A stretch of 64,000 nt of DNA, from NCBI RefSeq assembly GCF_001417775.1, contig NZ_BBZJ01000018.1, forward strand, positions 269,942 to 333,941. The letters are read 5' to 3'. Within the stretch, counting starts at the first letter, position 1, and each line of letters begins with the position of its first letter. This document shows positions 33,087 to 39,288 of the stretch, piece by piece. The position numbers and the translations under genes were made by a program. The stretch is from Streptomyces sp. TP-A0356. Its GTDB lineage: Bacteria; Actinomycetota; Actinomycetes; Streptomycetales; Streptomycetaceae. The notes beneath the pieces were generated by a model. It did no database searches and was not told the DNA's origin. It saw only the letters and a list, made by a program, of their open reading frames with translations.

Positions 33087-33245
33087 CTACTGCTTCTGCA
33101 AGGTCACCGGCACCACACTGCGGAGCCGGGCGCAGCGCGGACACCGGACGAGCCGGCCGGGGCCGAGGCGCTCGGCCCGCTGCATCGGGAACGAAGCGGT
33201 GCTGAACACGTGCCCCTCGGCACAACGGACGACGGTGCGCTCCAT
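33087..33245 (-). CDS. Small zinc-ribbon protein
   Basis: This 52-residue gene reads from ATG 33245, with GAGGA 4 nt upstream, to TAG at 33087. The sequence has RCAEGHVF near residue 8 and RCPRCARLR near residue 35, giving a C-x3-H plus C-x2-C set able to bind one zinc. The spacing is compact and Pro/Arg-rich, as in rubredoxin-like or nucleic-acid-binding ribbons. I recall close relatives at this place next to dcd in other Streptomyces, but that is memory, not a search. The last four codons (QKQ and stop) are exactly duplicated in frame in the 12 nt that follow. The function is unknown; a nucleic-acid or rRNA-associated role would suit the fold. Confidence 0.75.
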   Translation of the reverse strand: MERTVVRCAEGHVFSTASFPMQRAERLGPGRLVRCPRCARLRSVVPVTLQKQ

Positions 33246-33447
33246 CAAGTCCTCAGAGTCCCTTCCCCAAGAGCCTTCGTCTCACCTGCATGACGGACGA
33301 CGAAAGCCACATTACGGGATGAAAGGGACGGCCCTCCAGGGGGCACTCCGACCACACACAGCCCCTCTTCCCCACCGCCACCGTACGCCCCAACTCCTGC
33401 CCGCCGCAGCCTCATCCACACCCCACAACGACGCCGGACCCCACGGC

Positions 33448-33479
33448 TTGAGCACCGGGGGTCCGACATGAGGTACAGT
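33448..33479 (+). promoter_or_regulatory. Possible promoter of tRNA-Gly
   Basis: TTGAGC (33448-33453) and TACAGT (33474-33479) could be -35 and -10 boxes, but the 20-nt spacing is longer than ideal. The -10 lies 38 nt upstream of the mature tRNA. The rest of 33246-33517 holds no recognisable gene. Confidence 0.35.
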
Positions 33480-33517
33480 GAGCGAGCGTTCAGACACCGG
33501 GCGATCCGGCGTCTTAC

Positions 33518-33591
33518 GCGGGTGTAGTTTAATGGTAGAACATCAGCTTCCCAAGCTGAGAGCGCGAGTTCGATTCTCGTCACCCGCTCCA
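33518..33591 (+). tRNA. tRNA-Gly (anticodon CCC)
   Basis: The cloverleaf is complete. The acceptor stem GCGGGTG (33518-33524) pairs with CACCCGC (33581-33587), followed by discriminator T and an encoded CCA (33589-33591). The anticodon stem TCAGC/GCTGA encloses the loop TTCCCAA with anticodon CCC. The T arm is GCGAG-TTCGATT-CTCGT. Its 3' half and terminator are repeated at 37816-37889, marking it as the integration site of the island downstream. Confidence 0.97.
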
Positions 33592-33619
33592 GAGAGAAAC
33601 CCCAGGTCAGCGGCCTGGG
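33546..33619 (+). repeat. attL-like direct repeat (within tRNA-Gly 3' half and terminator)
   Basis: Left copy of a 74-bp direct repeat, identical to 37816-37889 except at 33599 (A versus G). It begins in the anticodon stem and covers the anticodon loop, T arm, acceptor, CCA and the terminator stem, the usual attachment-site layout for tRNA-integrating elements. Confidence 0.88.
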
Positions 33620-33629
33620 GTTTTGTTGT
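33600..33629 (+). terminator. tRNA-Gly terminator
   Basis: CCCCAGG (33600-33606) and CCTGGGG (33614-33620) form a stem with a 7-nt loop followed by TTTTGTTGT, a classic intrinsic terminator 9 nt after the encoded CCA. Confidence 0.85.
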
Positions 33630-33825
33630 CCGGTCTCGGCGGGCCGAGTCGCGCCGCCCCGCCGGGGTCCTGACCCAGTGAGCCGGGGCTCCCTTCGCCC
33701 CGGCTTCCGGTCCGTCGGCGGAGATGCAGGCCGTCACGCACCATCGCGGCGACGATCTGGACGTGGCGGTCGGCCGCCGTGTTCGAGTACTCGTTGTCGT
33801 GGTCCAGGGCCGTACGGCCAGAAGC

Positions 33826-34024
33826 GCCCGGCTCCGACGGCTTGACCATGAGCGGCCGGCTCTTTCGTGTCGGGTACGAGTACAGGTCGGCGGGCGAGAA
33901 CGTCGCCTACGGGTACAACCTCCCGAGACGTCATGGACGGCTGGATGAACAGCTCCGGCCACAGGGCGAACATGCGGCTCAAGGAGATCCGCAAGCGGGC
34001 GGACTCGTCACCGGTACGTCGCGC
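33826..34024 (+). pseudogene. Remnant of a CAP/SCP-domain protein, frameshifted
   Basis: Two adjacent plus-strand frames together spell a CAP (cysteine-rich secretory/SCP-like) domain core: GSDGLTMSGRLFRVGYEYRS and AGENVAYGYN in one frame, then, after a shift near 33925-33930, DVMDGWMNSSGHRANM and LKEI in another. These are the family's hallmark GENVAYG and NSSGHRAN motifs. No signal peptide, start codon or C-terminal part can be joined on, so it is a fragment of a secreted CAP protein. An opposite-strand frame over 33607-33849 (ending in NTAADRHVQIVAAMVRDG) also looks partly coding but is not recognised. Confidence 0.7.
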
Positions 34025-34202
34025 TGCGGGCGCGGCCGGTGCGGTGCGCCCGCTCGCCCAGCAGTGCACCGCGGACAGCAATGTCTCCCCAGCAGGCCGA
34101 AGGCACCGAGGCGAACCATGAGCTGCGGCGAGTCGTCCGGGAACCTGCTGCGGCGCTCGCGAGCAGGCGGCACCTTCTGTATGGGAGCCGGTACCCGCAA
34201 GT

Positions 34203-35111
34203 TCAGCGGAACGACCAGGTCAGCACCGCTGTCATCAGGAACACGACGACCGCCGCAAGCCAGACCATCAGGCGCGTCGGCCCCGAAGACCTGACCGACG
34301 CCCACTCCTCTCCCTCCCGTGACAGCAGCGCGTCCGCGAACGCCTGCGCGGTCTGCGGTCGTTCGTCAGGTTCAACGGACAGCGCAGCGCGAAGCAGTGT
34401 TTCGATGCCGTCCGGAACCCCCAGCTCCCTGGGAAGGGACGGCAACGACGTCGTCGACGCCTGCTGCGTCACAAGGACTGTGCGACCGCCCGACCCGAAC
34501 GGCTTGCGTCCGGTCAACAACTCGAACGCGACGACACCGAGGGCGTACACATCGGCTCGGCCGTCGAACCCGCCCGTCTGAAAGGCCTGTTCGGGCGCCA
34601 TGTACGCGGGAGTGCCGGTGGTGACTGTCAGCCCCGACGCGTCGGCCAGTTGCTTCGCGCTGCCGAGGTCCGCGACAAGTACGGCGGCAGGCGTGCGGCC
34701 GGCGTCGAGCAGGAGGTTCGACGGCTTGATGTCGCGGTGGATGACGCCCGCGTCATGGAGCTCCTGAACTGCGTATCCGGCCTCGGCCGCGAGCCGGAGC
34801 GCCTCCGCAGGCCGGCAGTGCCCTGTCTTCTCGGCCAGCGTGCCGCCTCGGACGTAGTCCATGACGAAGTACGGCCGGTCGTCCTGGACGCCGACGTCGT
34901 GAACGCGCACGACACGTGGGCTGGAAATCCTGCGGAGCAGCCTCGCCTCCGCCAGGAAGCGCTGTCGTACATCGGCGTTCGACGCCCAGTTGTCGGCCAG
35001 CACCTTGACCGCGACATCGGTGTCGAGCTCGGGGTCGTATGCCTTCCAGACGGTGGCGAACGAACCGGCTCCCAGCCTGTCCTCAAGGAGATAACGACCT
35101 AGCTTCTGCAT
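34203..35111 (-). CDS. Ser/Thr protein kinase with C-terminal membrane anchor
   Basis: The 302-residue Hanks-type kinase has a glycine loop GAGSFATVWKAYD near residue 14, catalytic lysine in VAVKVL, catalytic loop HRDIKPSNLLLD near 130, DLG in place of DFG (VADLGSAK) near 155, and the activation/P+1 segment GTPAYMAPEQ near 175. The last 20 or so residues form one membrane helix (MVWLAAVVVFLMTAVLTWSF) with no external domain, so any sensor must be a separate protein. ATG at 35111 starts right at MQKLGRYLLEDRLG; the ribosome-binding site is weak. It is divergent from the sigma-factor gene across 108 nt, and two exported sensor-like proteins follow that gene, suggesting one signalling module. 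Confidence 0.9.
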   Translation of the reverse strand: MQKLGRYLLEDRLGAGSFATVWKAYDPELDTDVAVKVLADNWASNADVRQRFLAEARLLRRISSPRVVRVHDVGVQDDRPYFVMDYVRGGTLAEKTGHCRPAEALRLAAEAGYAVQELHDAGVIHRDIKPSNLLLDAGRTPAAVLVADLGSAKQLADASGLTVTTGTPAYMAPEQAFQTGGFDGRADVYALGVVAFELLTGRKPFGSGGRTVLVTQQASTTSLPSLPRELGVPDGIETLLRAALSVEPDERPQTAQAFADALLSREGEEWASVRSSGPTRLMVWLAAVVVFLMTAVLTWSFR

Positions 35112-35219
35112 GTGGCAACATTTTTCCCGGGGCGATGTGGCGGATGTGGCCGGCTGTAGTCGGGAACTTCCGTGCGACACAGTGGGGTCCAGGTCGGACG
35201 ATAGCGGGGGGACAGCAGG
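35112..35219. promoter_or_regulatory. Divergent kinase/sigma-factor spacer
   Basis: 108 nt between divergent start codons must hold promoters for both the kinase and the sigma factor. GGGGGGACAG directly precedes the sigma-factor GTG and can serve as a ribosome-binding site. No -35/-10 pair was confidently assigned, and autoregulation could be tested here. Confidence 0.4.
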
Positions 35220-35765
35220 GTGCTCGAGGAGGATGAGCTGACGCAGCTCGTGGCGTCTGCCCAGGCAGGTGACCGGGCGTCCCTGGACCGCCTCCTCGTC
35301 AGGCTTCGGCCCACCGTGATGCGCCGCTGCTCCCGGTTTCTTCCGCACCACGCCGACGCCGAAGAGGCGGCGCAGGACGCCCTGTTGTCCATCAGCACAC
35401 ATCTGCACGAGTACACCGGGCGAGGCTCGTTCCTCGGCTGGGTGACAGTGATCGCCTCGAACGCCGCCAGGTCCACGTATCGCTCGATGCGCCGACGCGC
35501 GGAGGACAGTCATGCCATCGTTCCCGACGGTGTCGATCCACGGACGACGAGCGTCATCGCGGGGACCCGCCTGGACCTGATGGAGTCGCTGGCCGCACTG
35601 GAGGAGCGGCACCCGGCCCTGGTGGAGTCCTTCGTGCTCCGCGATCTCGGAGACCTGACCTATCTTCAGGTCGCCGAGATCACCGACGCTCCTTTGGGCA
35701 CGGTCAAGGACCGCATCCATCAGGCCCGCCGCTTCATGCGGGACCGCCTCGGCGGTGGCCTCTGA
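35220..35765 (+). CDS. Sigma-70 family (ECF-like) RNA polymerase sigma factor
   Basis: The 181-residue protein has only regions 2 and 4, as in extracytoplasmic-function factors. Region 2 runs HADAEEAAQDALLSI then GSFLGWVTVIASNAARSTYRS, the -10-binding helix. Region 4 is ALEERHPALVESFVLRDLGDLTYLQVAEI with the recognition helix PLGTVKDRIHQARR. The start is GTG at 35220. No zinc-finger anti-sigma gene follows, unlike classical ECF operons. Instead a Ser/Thr kinase is divergent, and an exported protein overlaps its 3' end by 11 nt. Kinase-linked ECF groups are known in which phosphorylation replaces the anti-sigma factor; that is the favoured reading here. Confidence 0.88.
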   Translation: MLEEDELTQLVASAQAGDRASLDRLLVRLRPTVMRRCSRFLPHHADAEEAAQDALLSISTHLHEYTGRGSFLGWVTVIASNAARSTYRSMRRRAEDSHAIVPDGVDPRTTSVIAGTRLDLMESLAALEERHPALVESFVLRDLGDLTYLQVAEITDAPLGTVKDRIHQARRFMRDRLGGGL

Positions 35766-36573
35766 GACGCCCCGGCTTCCCGCTCTCACCTGGCATCAGC
35801 TCGACCGCGGACCGGGAGGTGCTGCCGTGCGTCCTCGGACGATTGTCGTCATCCTGGCGGTAGCCATCGGACTCGGCCTGTTGACAGGCCGGTTCGTCCT
35901 GCCCGCGCCCTCTGCTCCGGCCACCCCGACGGTGACGCCAGGCGCTGCGGCGTCCTCGCGGGGCAACGGCTCTCCGACGCCGAGGCCCGCGAGCGGGCCC
36001 ATGACGAACGGGCACTTGTTGACAGCGGCCGACTTCAGGAAGGTTGGTCTCTCCAAGCGCATCTACGTGCGGGATCGCGTCGGAGACGGCAACTACGCCA
36101 ATGCGGCCTGCACCGGCGAGAAGACCCTCGGCGAGACGCTGGGATCGTCCGACGCGCACTTCCGCGGGTTGGTGACGAGCAAGGACACAGGCCAGGGCGA
36201 CCCCACCGAGGCGGCGAACATCGACGATCAGGTCGCACGCGAAGTCGCCGACGACGCCGGAAGCCGCGCACTGGCTCAGAACTACGCGCAACGCCTGCTG
36301 TTGGAGGAGGTGCCGTGCCAGAGCGAGCCCGCCACCCACTGGATCTACGGGCCGACGCACACGATTGACGTCGCTGCGGACATCACCGCGAGTTGGATGG
36401 GTGTTTACGGCGGCGACCTGAACACCACAGGGACCGCACCACGAGGCAAGGAGCCGTGTGGAGGCGTCGCCATACTCCGCAACGGCTCGCACTACGGGGT
36501 CCTGGAGGTTGATGCCTGCCTGGACACGGCTGCGATGACGCGGATCGTCCGTGCGGCCGTGACACGGCTCTGA
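35755..36573 (+). CDS. Membrane-anchored extracytoplasmic protein, kinase-sensor-like domain
   Basis: The 272-residue protein has one N-terminal membrane helix (IVVILAVAIGLGLLTGRFVL, residues about 29-48), a Ser/Thr/Pro/Gly linker and an outer domain of about 190 residues. That domain has LLTAADF, four cysteines (ACTGEK, VPCQSE, EPCGGVA, DACLDT) able to form two disulfides, and the HWIYGPTHTIDV segment. This overall pattern is like the PknH sensor domain of mycobacteria. The start is GTG 35755, overlapping the sigma-factor gene by 11 nt (translational coupling). It shares the HWxYGxxHTI and GGVAxxRxGxxxG motifs with the next protein. It probably senses a ligand outside the cell for the kinase; a direct anti-sigma role is less likely as it has no cytoplasmic domain. 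Confidence 0.75.
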   Translation: MASETPRLPALTWHQLDRGPGGAAVRPRTIVVILAVAIGLGLLTGRFVLPAPSAPATPTVTPGAAASSRGNGSPTPRPASGPMTNGHLLTAADFRKVGLSKRIYVRDRVGDGNYANAACTGEKTLGETLGSSDAHFRGLVTSKDTGQGDPTEAANIDDQVAREVADDAGSRALAQNYAQRLLLEEVPCQSEPATHWIYGPTHTIDVAADITASWMGVYGGDLNTTGTAPRGKEPCGGVAILRNGSHYGVLEVDACLDTAAMTRIVRAAVTRL

Positions 36574-36598
36574 GACCACCACCACCCCACCAGTGGAC

Positions 36599-36612
36599 GT
36601 GACATACGTCAC
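36599..36612. promoter_or_regulatory. Small inverted repeat upstream of secreted paralogue
   Basis: GTGAC-N4-GTCAC lies about 100 nt before the start at 36711, in the only gap of the sigma-factor operon. It could be an operator or a promoter element for the last gene. Confidence 0.3.
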
Positions 36613-36710
36613 ATCGACCGCGGTAGATCGCCATCCAACATCTCCCGTACCTCCGGCATCTCCCAGATGTGTGACGACGCCAACCGCGTCGCGACCAGAC
36701 AGGAGATGAG

Positions 36711-37406
36711 ATGTTCGACAACCAGGCAGCCCGCAGGAAGTTCGCGCGTCGCGGTCGTACCGCAGGAATAGCCGCCTCCGTCGGTGCCGCCCTGATAGCG
36801 GTCGGCATCGGCGCGCTTCCCGCCGTCGGCGCGGACACGAGCTCTGCGAGCCGGTCGGCAACCGCCCTTGCCGCCGCTCCTGCCGAACCCGGTCTCGGCT
36901 CCGCCGGCCTGATGCAGAGTGACGACTTCTTCCAGCAGGGCCTGGCCCCGGTCCGCGCGACGGTGGACCTGACCGGGAAGCAAGCTCTCTCGGCATGCTC
37001 CGGCGAGGAGACGATGCGAGAGCTGACCAAGGGGCAGGCCGCCGCCTATGCCGACGTGACCTGGTCCTTCGACACCAAAGGCACCTCGCTGACCGAATCC
37101 GTCGCTGACGGTTCCACCGACACATCGGCGGCCTCGTACGAGAAGCAGCTCGACAAGCTGGTGCGCGGCTGCCAGGACGAGCCGCATGGTCACTGGTACT
37201 ACGGCAAGGGGCACACGATCACCGTCAAGGCCGGCGAGGGCAGTTGGTACCCGGCCTTCAGCGGCGACGGCAAGGTTTCCGGCGGCGTCGCGGTGATCCG
37301 CAGCGGCCACAGGTTCGGCATCGTCGAACTCACCGGTCAGCCCAGTGACGACCCCGGCTACGTGGAGGGCATCACCGCCGGTGCCGTCAACCGGCTGGCC
37401 GGCTGA
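36711..37406 (+). CDS. Secreted sensor-like protein, paralogue of the preceding gene
   Basis: The 231-residue protein has a twin-Arg-like/Sec signal (RRKFARRGRTAGIAAS, then a hydrophobic stretch, cleavage after AVGA near residue 41). The mature part contains two Cys (SACSGEE, RGCQDE) and HWYYGKGHTITV plus GGVAVIRSGHRFGIVEL, matching the C-terminal half of the protein encoded by 35755-36573. It has a perfect ribosome-binding site (AGGAGATGAG before ATG 36711). With no membrane anchor it may be a diffusible partner or a ligand-binding protein for the kinase system. The function is otherwise unknown. Confidence 0.78.
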   Translation: MFDNQAARRKFARRGRTAGIAASVGAALIAVGIGALPAVGADTSSASRSATALAAAPAEPGLGSAGLMQSDDFFQQGLAPVRATVDLTGKQALSACSGEETMRELTKGQAAAYADVTWSFDTKGTSLTESVADGSTDTSAASYEKQLDKLVRGCQDEPHGHWYYGKGHTITVKAGEGSWYPAFSGDGKVSGGVAVIRSGHRFGIVELTGQPSDDPGYVEGITAGAVNRLAG

Positions 37407-37815
37407 TCTGGTCCGGGCGGTTCCGGGAGCTGTTCGCGTGGGTGCTGCCCCGGCCCCTGGAACCGTCCGGGCAAGCCGATGAACGTCTGGTCGGGGCACG
37501 GCTTCGGCGGCCCGCGACCGCCGTCCGACGCCACCGGTTCCTGAACCTCGGCTACCGGCTGTCGTTCGACGTCGGCTCCGGGCCCGCCTACGCATCCGCA
37601 ATCACGCATGTCCTGGGCAAGAGGCACCTGGACGCAGGATCCTTCCAACGTCCGTCGCCCAATCCCCCTGGCCAATGGCTCCGGAGCCGTGCCCATAGCG
37701 TGCCCGTGAGGACGGACGACCACGGTCGACAGCGGTGCGATCCGGCCCACGCGACCACCTCGAGGACCACGTATCTGCGCTGGTCAGAACCCATGGAACC
37801 CGCCCAGGCTCCGTC
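37407..37815. other. Island right-end non-coding stretch
   Basis: 409 nt from the last island gene to the right attachment copy. A plus-strand frame (FLNLGYRLSFDVGSGPAYA near 37540) has some coding feel but no start, ribosome-binding site or recognised motif. This is where an integrase would be expected, but neither strand shows a tyrosine-recombinase RHxxRY box. Confidence 0.45.
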
Positions 37816-37889
37816 GCTTCCCAAGCTGAGAGCGCGAGTTCGATTCTCGTCACCCGCTCCAGAGAGAAGCCCCAGGTCAGCGGCCTGGG
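37816..37889 (+). repeat. attR-like direct repeat (displaced tRNA-Gly 3' half)
   Basis: Second copy of the 74-bp repeat, starting at GCTTCCCAAGCTGAG and running through the T arm, CCA and most of the terminator stem. No 5' half precedes it, so it is not a functional tRNA. It ends 16 nt before the photolyase stop codon. Confidence 0.88.
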
Positions 37890-37904
37890 TTTGATCTGTT
37901 CCGG

Positions 37905-39272
37905 TCACTCGGCGCCCCGTCGCTCCCTGAACCGGGCGGCGGCCTCGGCGAGATCCACGATCGGAGCGGGGTAGTCCAGGCCCGCATGGGTGGCTGCGTC
38001 CAGGTGGGGGACGCGGTGGACCGCCGTGGCGTCGAGGTGGCGGAGCTCGGGGAGCCAGCGGCGTTCGTACTCCCCGCGGGGGTCGTACCGGCGTGCCTGG
38101 ACGAGTGGGTTGAGGAGCCGGTTCGGGCGGGTGTCCGTGCCGGTCCCGGCGACCCATTGCCAGTTGAGCTGGTTGTTCGCCACATCTCCGTCGACAAGGA
38201 GGTCCAGGAAGTGGCGGGCTCCCACCCGCCAGTCCACGTACAGCGTCTTGGTGAGAAAGCTTGCCGCGAGCAGGCGGGCCCGGCCCGGCATCCAGCCCTC
38301 GTGGCGCAGCTGCCGCATGGCGGCGTCGACGACGGGGTAGCCCGTGCGGCCGTCCTGCCAGGCTTCGAACTCCTTCGTGGCACGGCGCCAGCGGTCGTGC
38401 CGGGGCCGGTAGTCGTGGTCGGCCGCGTCGGGGCGGGCCGCCAGGACCTGGTGGTGGAAGTCCCGCCAGGCGAGCTGGCGGACGAAGGCGTGCGCACCGG
38501 GATCGTCCTGGGCGCGGGCCCGGTGCAGCAGTTCGGTCGGTGAGAGGCAGCCGAAGTGCAGGTAGGGGGAGAGCCGGGAGGTCGCGTCGGCGGCCAGGTC
38601 GTCGTGCCGGTCCCCGTATACGGACAGCGGGCCCGCCAGCCATGACCGCAGCCTGCGACGGGCCTCGGATTCCCCGCCGGCGGGCAGGCCCGGCGACGTG
38701 GGGCCCGACGCGATGGACTCTGCGCGAGGAAGGCCGACCGAGCCGACGTCCGGTAGCCGTACGACGTCCGGTGCGGGCAGGACGCCGCGCACGGAGAAGC
38801 TCTCCCACCGCCGGAAGTACGGGGTGAAGACGGCGAAGTGGTCCTTGCCCGCCGGTGTCAGCGCTCCCGGCGGTACGACCGTCAACGAGGCGTCGTGGAC
38901 GTGTAGTTCGCGTCGGCCGTCGGCCAGCTCCGCGCGCAGCCGCTCCTCGCGCCGTGCCGCGTAGCGGCTCACCCCGCCCGCGATGTGCACCACGGCTGCC
39001 CCGGTCTCCGCCGCCACCCGACAGGTCTCCTCGACCACGTCACCGACGCGCACCACCAGCCGGCCGCCCCGAGCCCGCAGGGCCGCGTCGAGGTCGGCCA
39101 GGCTGTCGGCGAGGAACGCCGCGCGGTTGGGTCCGGCGAAGCCGGTGCGGCGGATGCCGGTGTCGACGACGAAGAGCGGGACCACACGTTCGGCGTCCTT
39201 CAGAGCGGCCTGGAGGACCGGGTTGTCGTGCACCCGCAGGTCGGCGGTGAACAGGGCGACCGAGACGCGCAC
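37905..39272 (-). CDS. phr: Deoxyribodipyrimidine photolyase (CPD photolyase)
   Basis: The 455-residue flavoprotein repairs cyclobutane pyrimidine dimers with light. The N-terminal antenna-binding domain starts VALFTADLRVHDNPVL. The FAD domain has LSPYLHFGCLSPTELL near residue 240, FVRQLAWRDFHHQVL near 265, TGYPVVDAAMRQLRHEGWM near 315, ARLLAASFLTKTL near 335 and VDWRVGARHFLDLLVDGDVANNQLNWQW near 350-380, all standard class I signatures. GTG at 39272 is used because GAGGG precedes it and the domain begins right after. The upstream SDR gene ends 16 nt before, so the two are probably co-transcribed. The island's right repeat lies directly downstream. Confidence 0.93.
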   Translation of the reverse strand: MRVSVALFTADLRVHDNPVLQAALKDAERVVPLFVVDTGIRRTGFAGPNRAAFLADSLADLDAALRARGGRLVVRVGDVVEETCRVAAETGAAVVHIAGGVSRYAARREERLRAELADGRRELHVHDASLTVVPPGALTPAGKDHFAVFTPYFRRWESFSVRGVLPAPDVVRLPDVGSVGLPRAESIASGPTSPGLPAGGESEARRRLRSWLAGPLSVYGDRHDDLAADATSRLSPYLHFGCLSPTELLHRARAQDDPGAHAFVRQLAWRDFHHQVLAARPDAADHDYRPRHDRWRRATKEFEAWQDGRTGYPVVDAAMRQLRHEGWMPGRARLLAASFLTKTLYVDWRVGARHFLDLLVDGDVANNQLNWQWVAGTGTDTRPNRLLNPLVQARRYDPRGEYERRWLPELRHLDATAVHRVPHLDAATHAGLDYPAPIVDLAEAAARFRERRGAE

Positions 39273-39288
39273 AGTCCCTCGAGCCCCC

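Larger units (their letters stand above)
33546..37889. mobile_element. tRNA-Gly-integrated genomic island, 4.3 kb, no integrase found
   Basis: A 74-bp repeat of the tRNA-Gly 3' end flanks 4.27 kb of DNA containing a decayed CAP-domain gene, a Ser/Thr kinase, a sigma factor and two exported sensor-like paralogues. Codon use in parts of the island is slightly less GC-extreme than in neighbours. The intact tRNA is kept on the left. I could not find an integrase, excisionase or replication gene in any frame, so this is a remnant, a satellite mobilised in trans, or the outcome of later deletion. The rest of the chromosome would have been contiguous across one att copy before insertion. Confidence 0.7.

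Noticed and set aside
33681-33705. AGCCGGGG/CCCCGGCT hairpin near the island left end
   Set aside because: It could be a terminator, but no gene on either strand ends at a sensible distance, so it was not listed as one.
37816-37869. Second tRNA-Gly
   Set aside because: Only the 3' half from the anticodon stem onward is present; the D arm and 5' acceptor strand are missing, so it is an attachment-site duplicate.
33546-37889. Search for an integrase, excisionase or replication gene in the island
   Set aside because: No RHxxRY or serine-recombinase signature, no HTH excisionase and no Rep motif were seen in six frames, so none was annotated.
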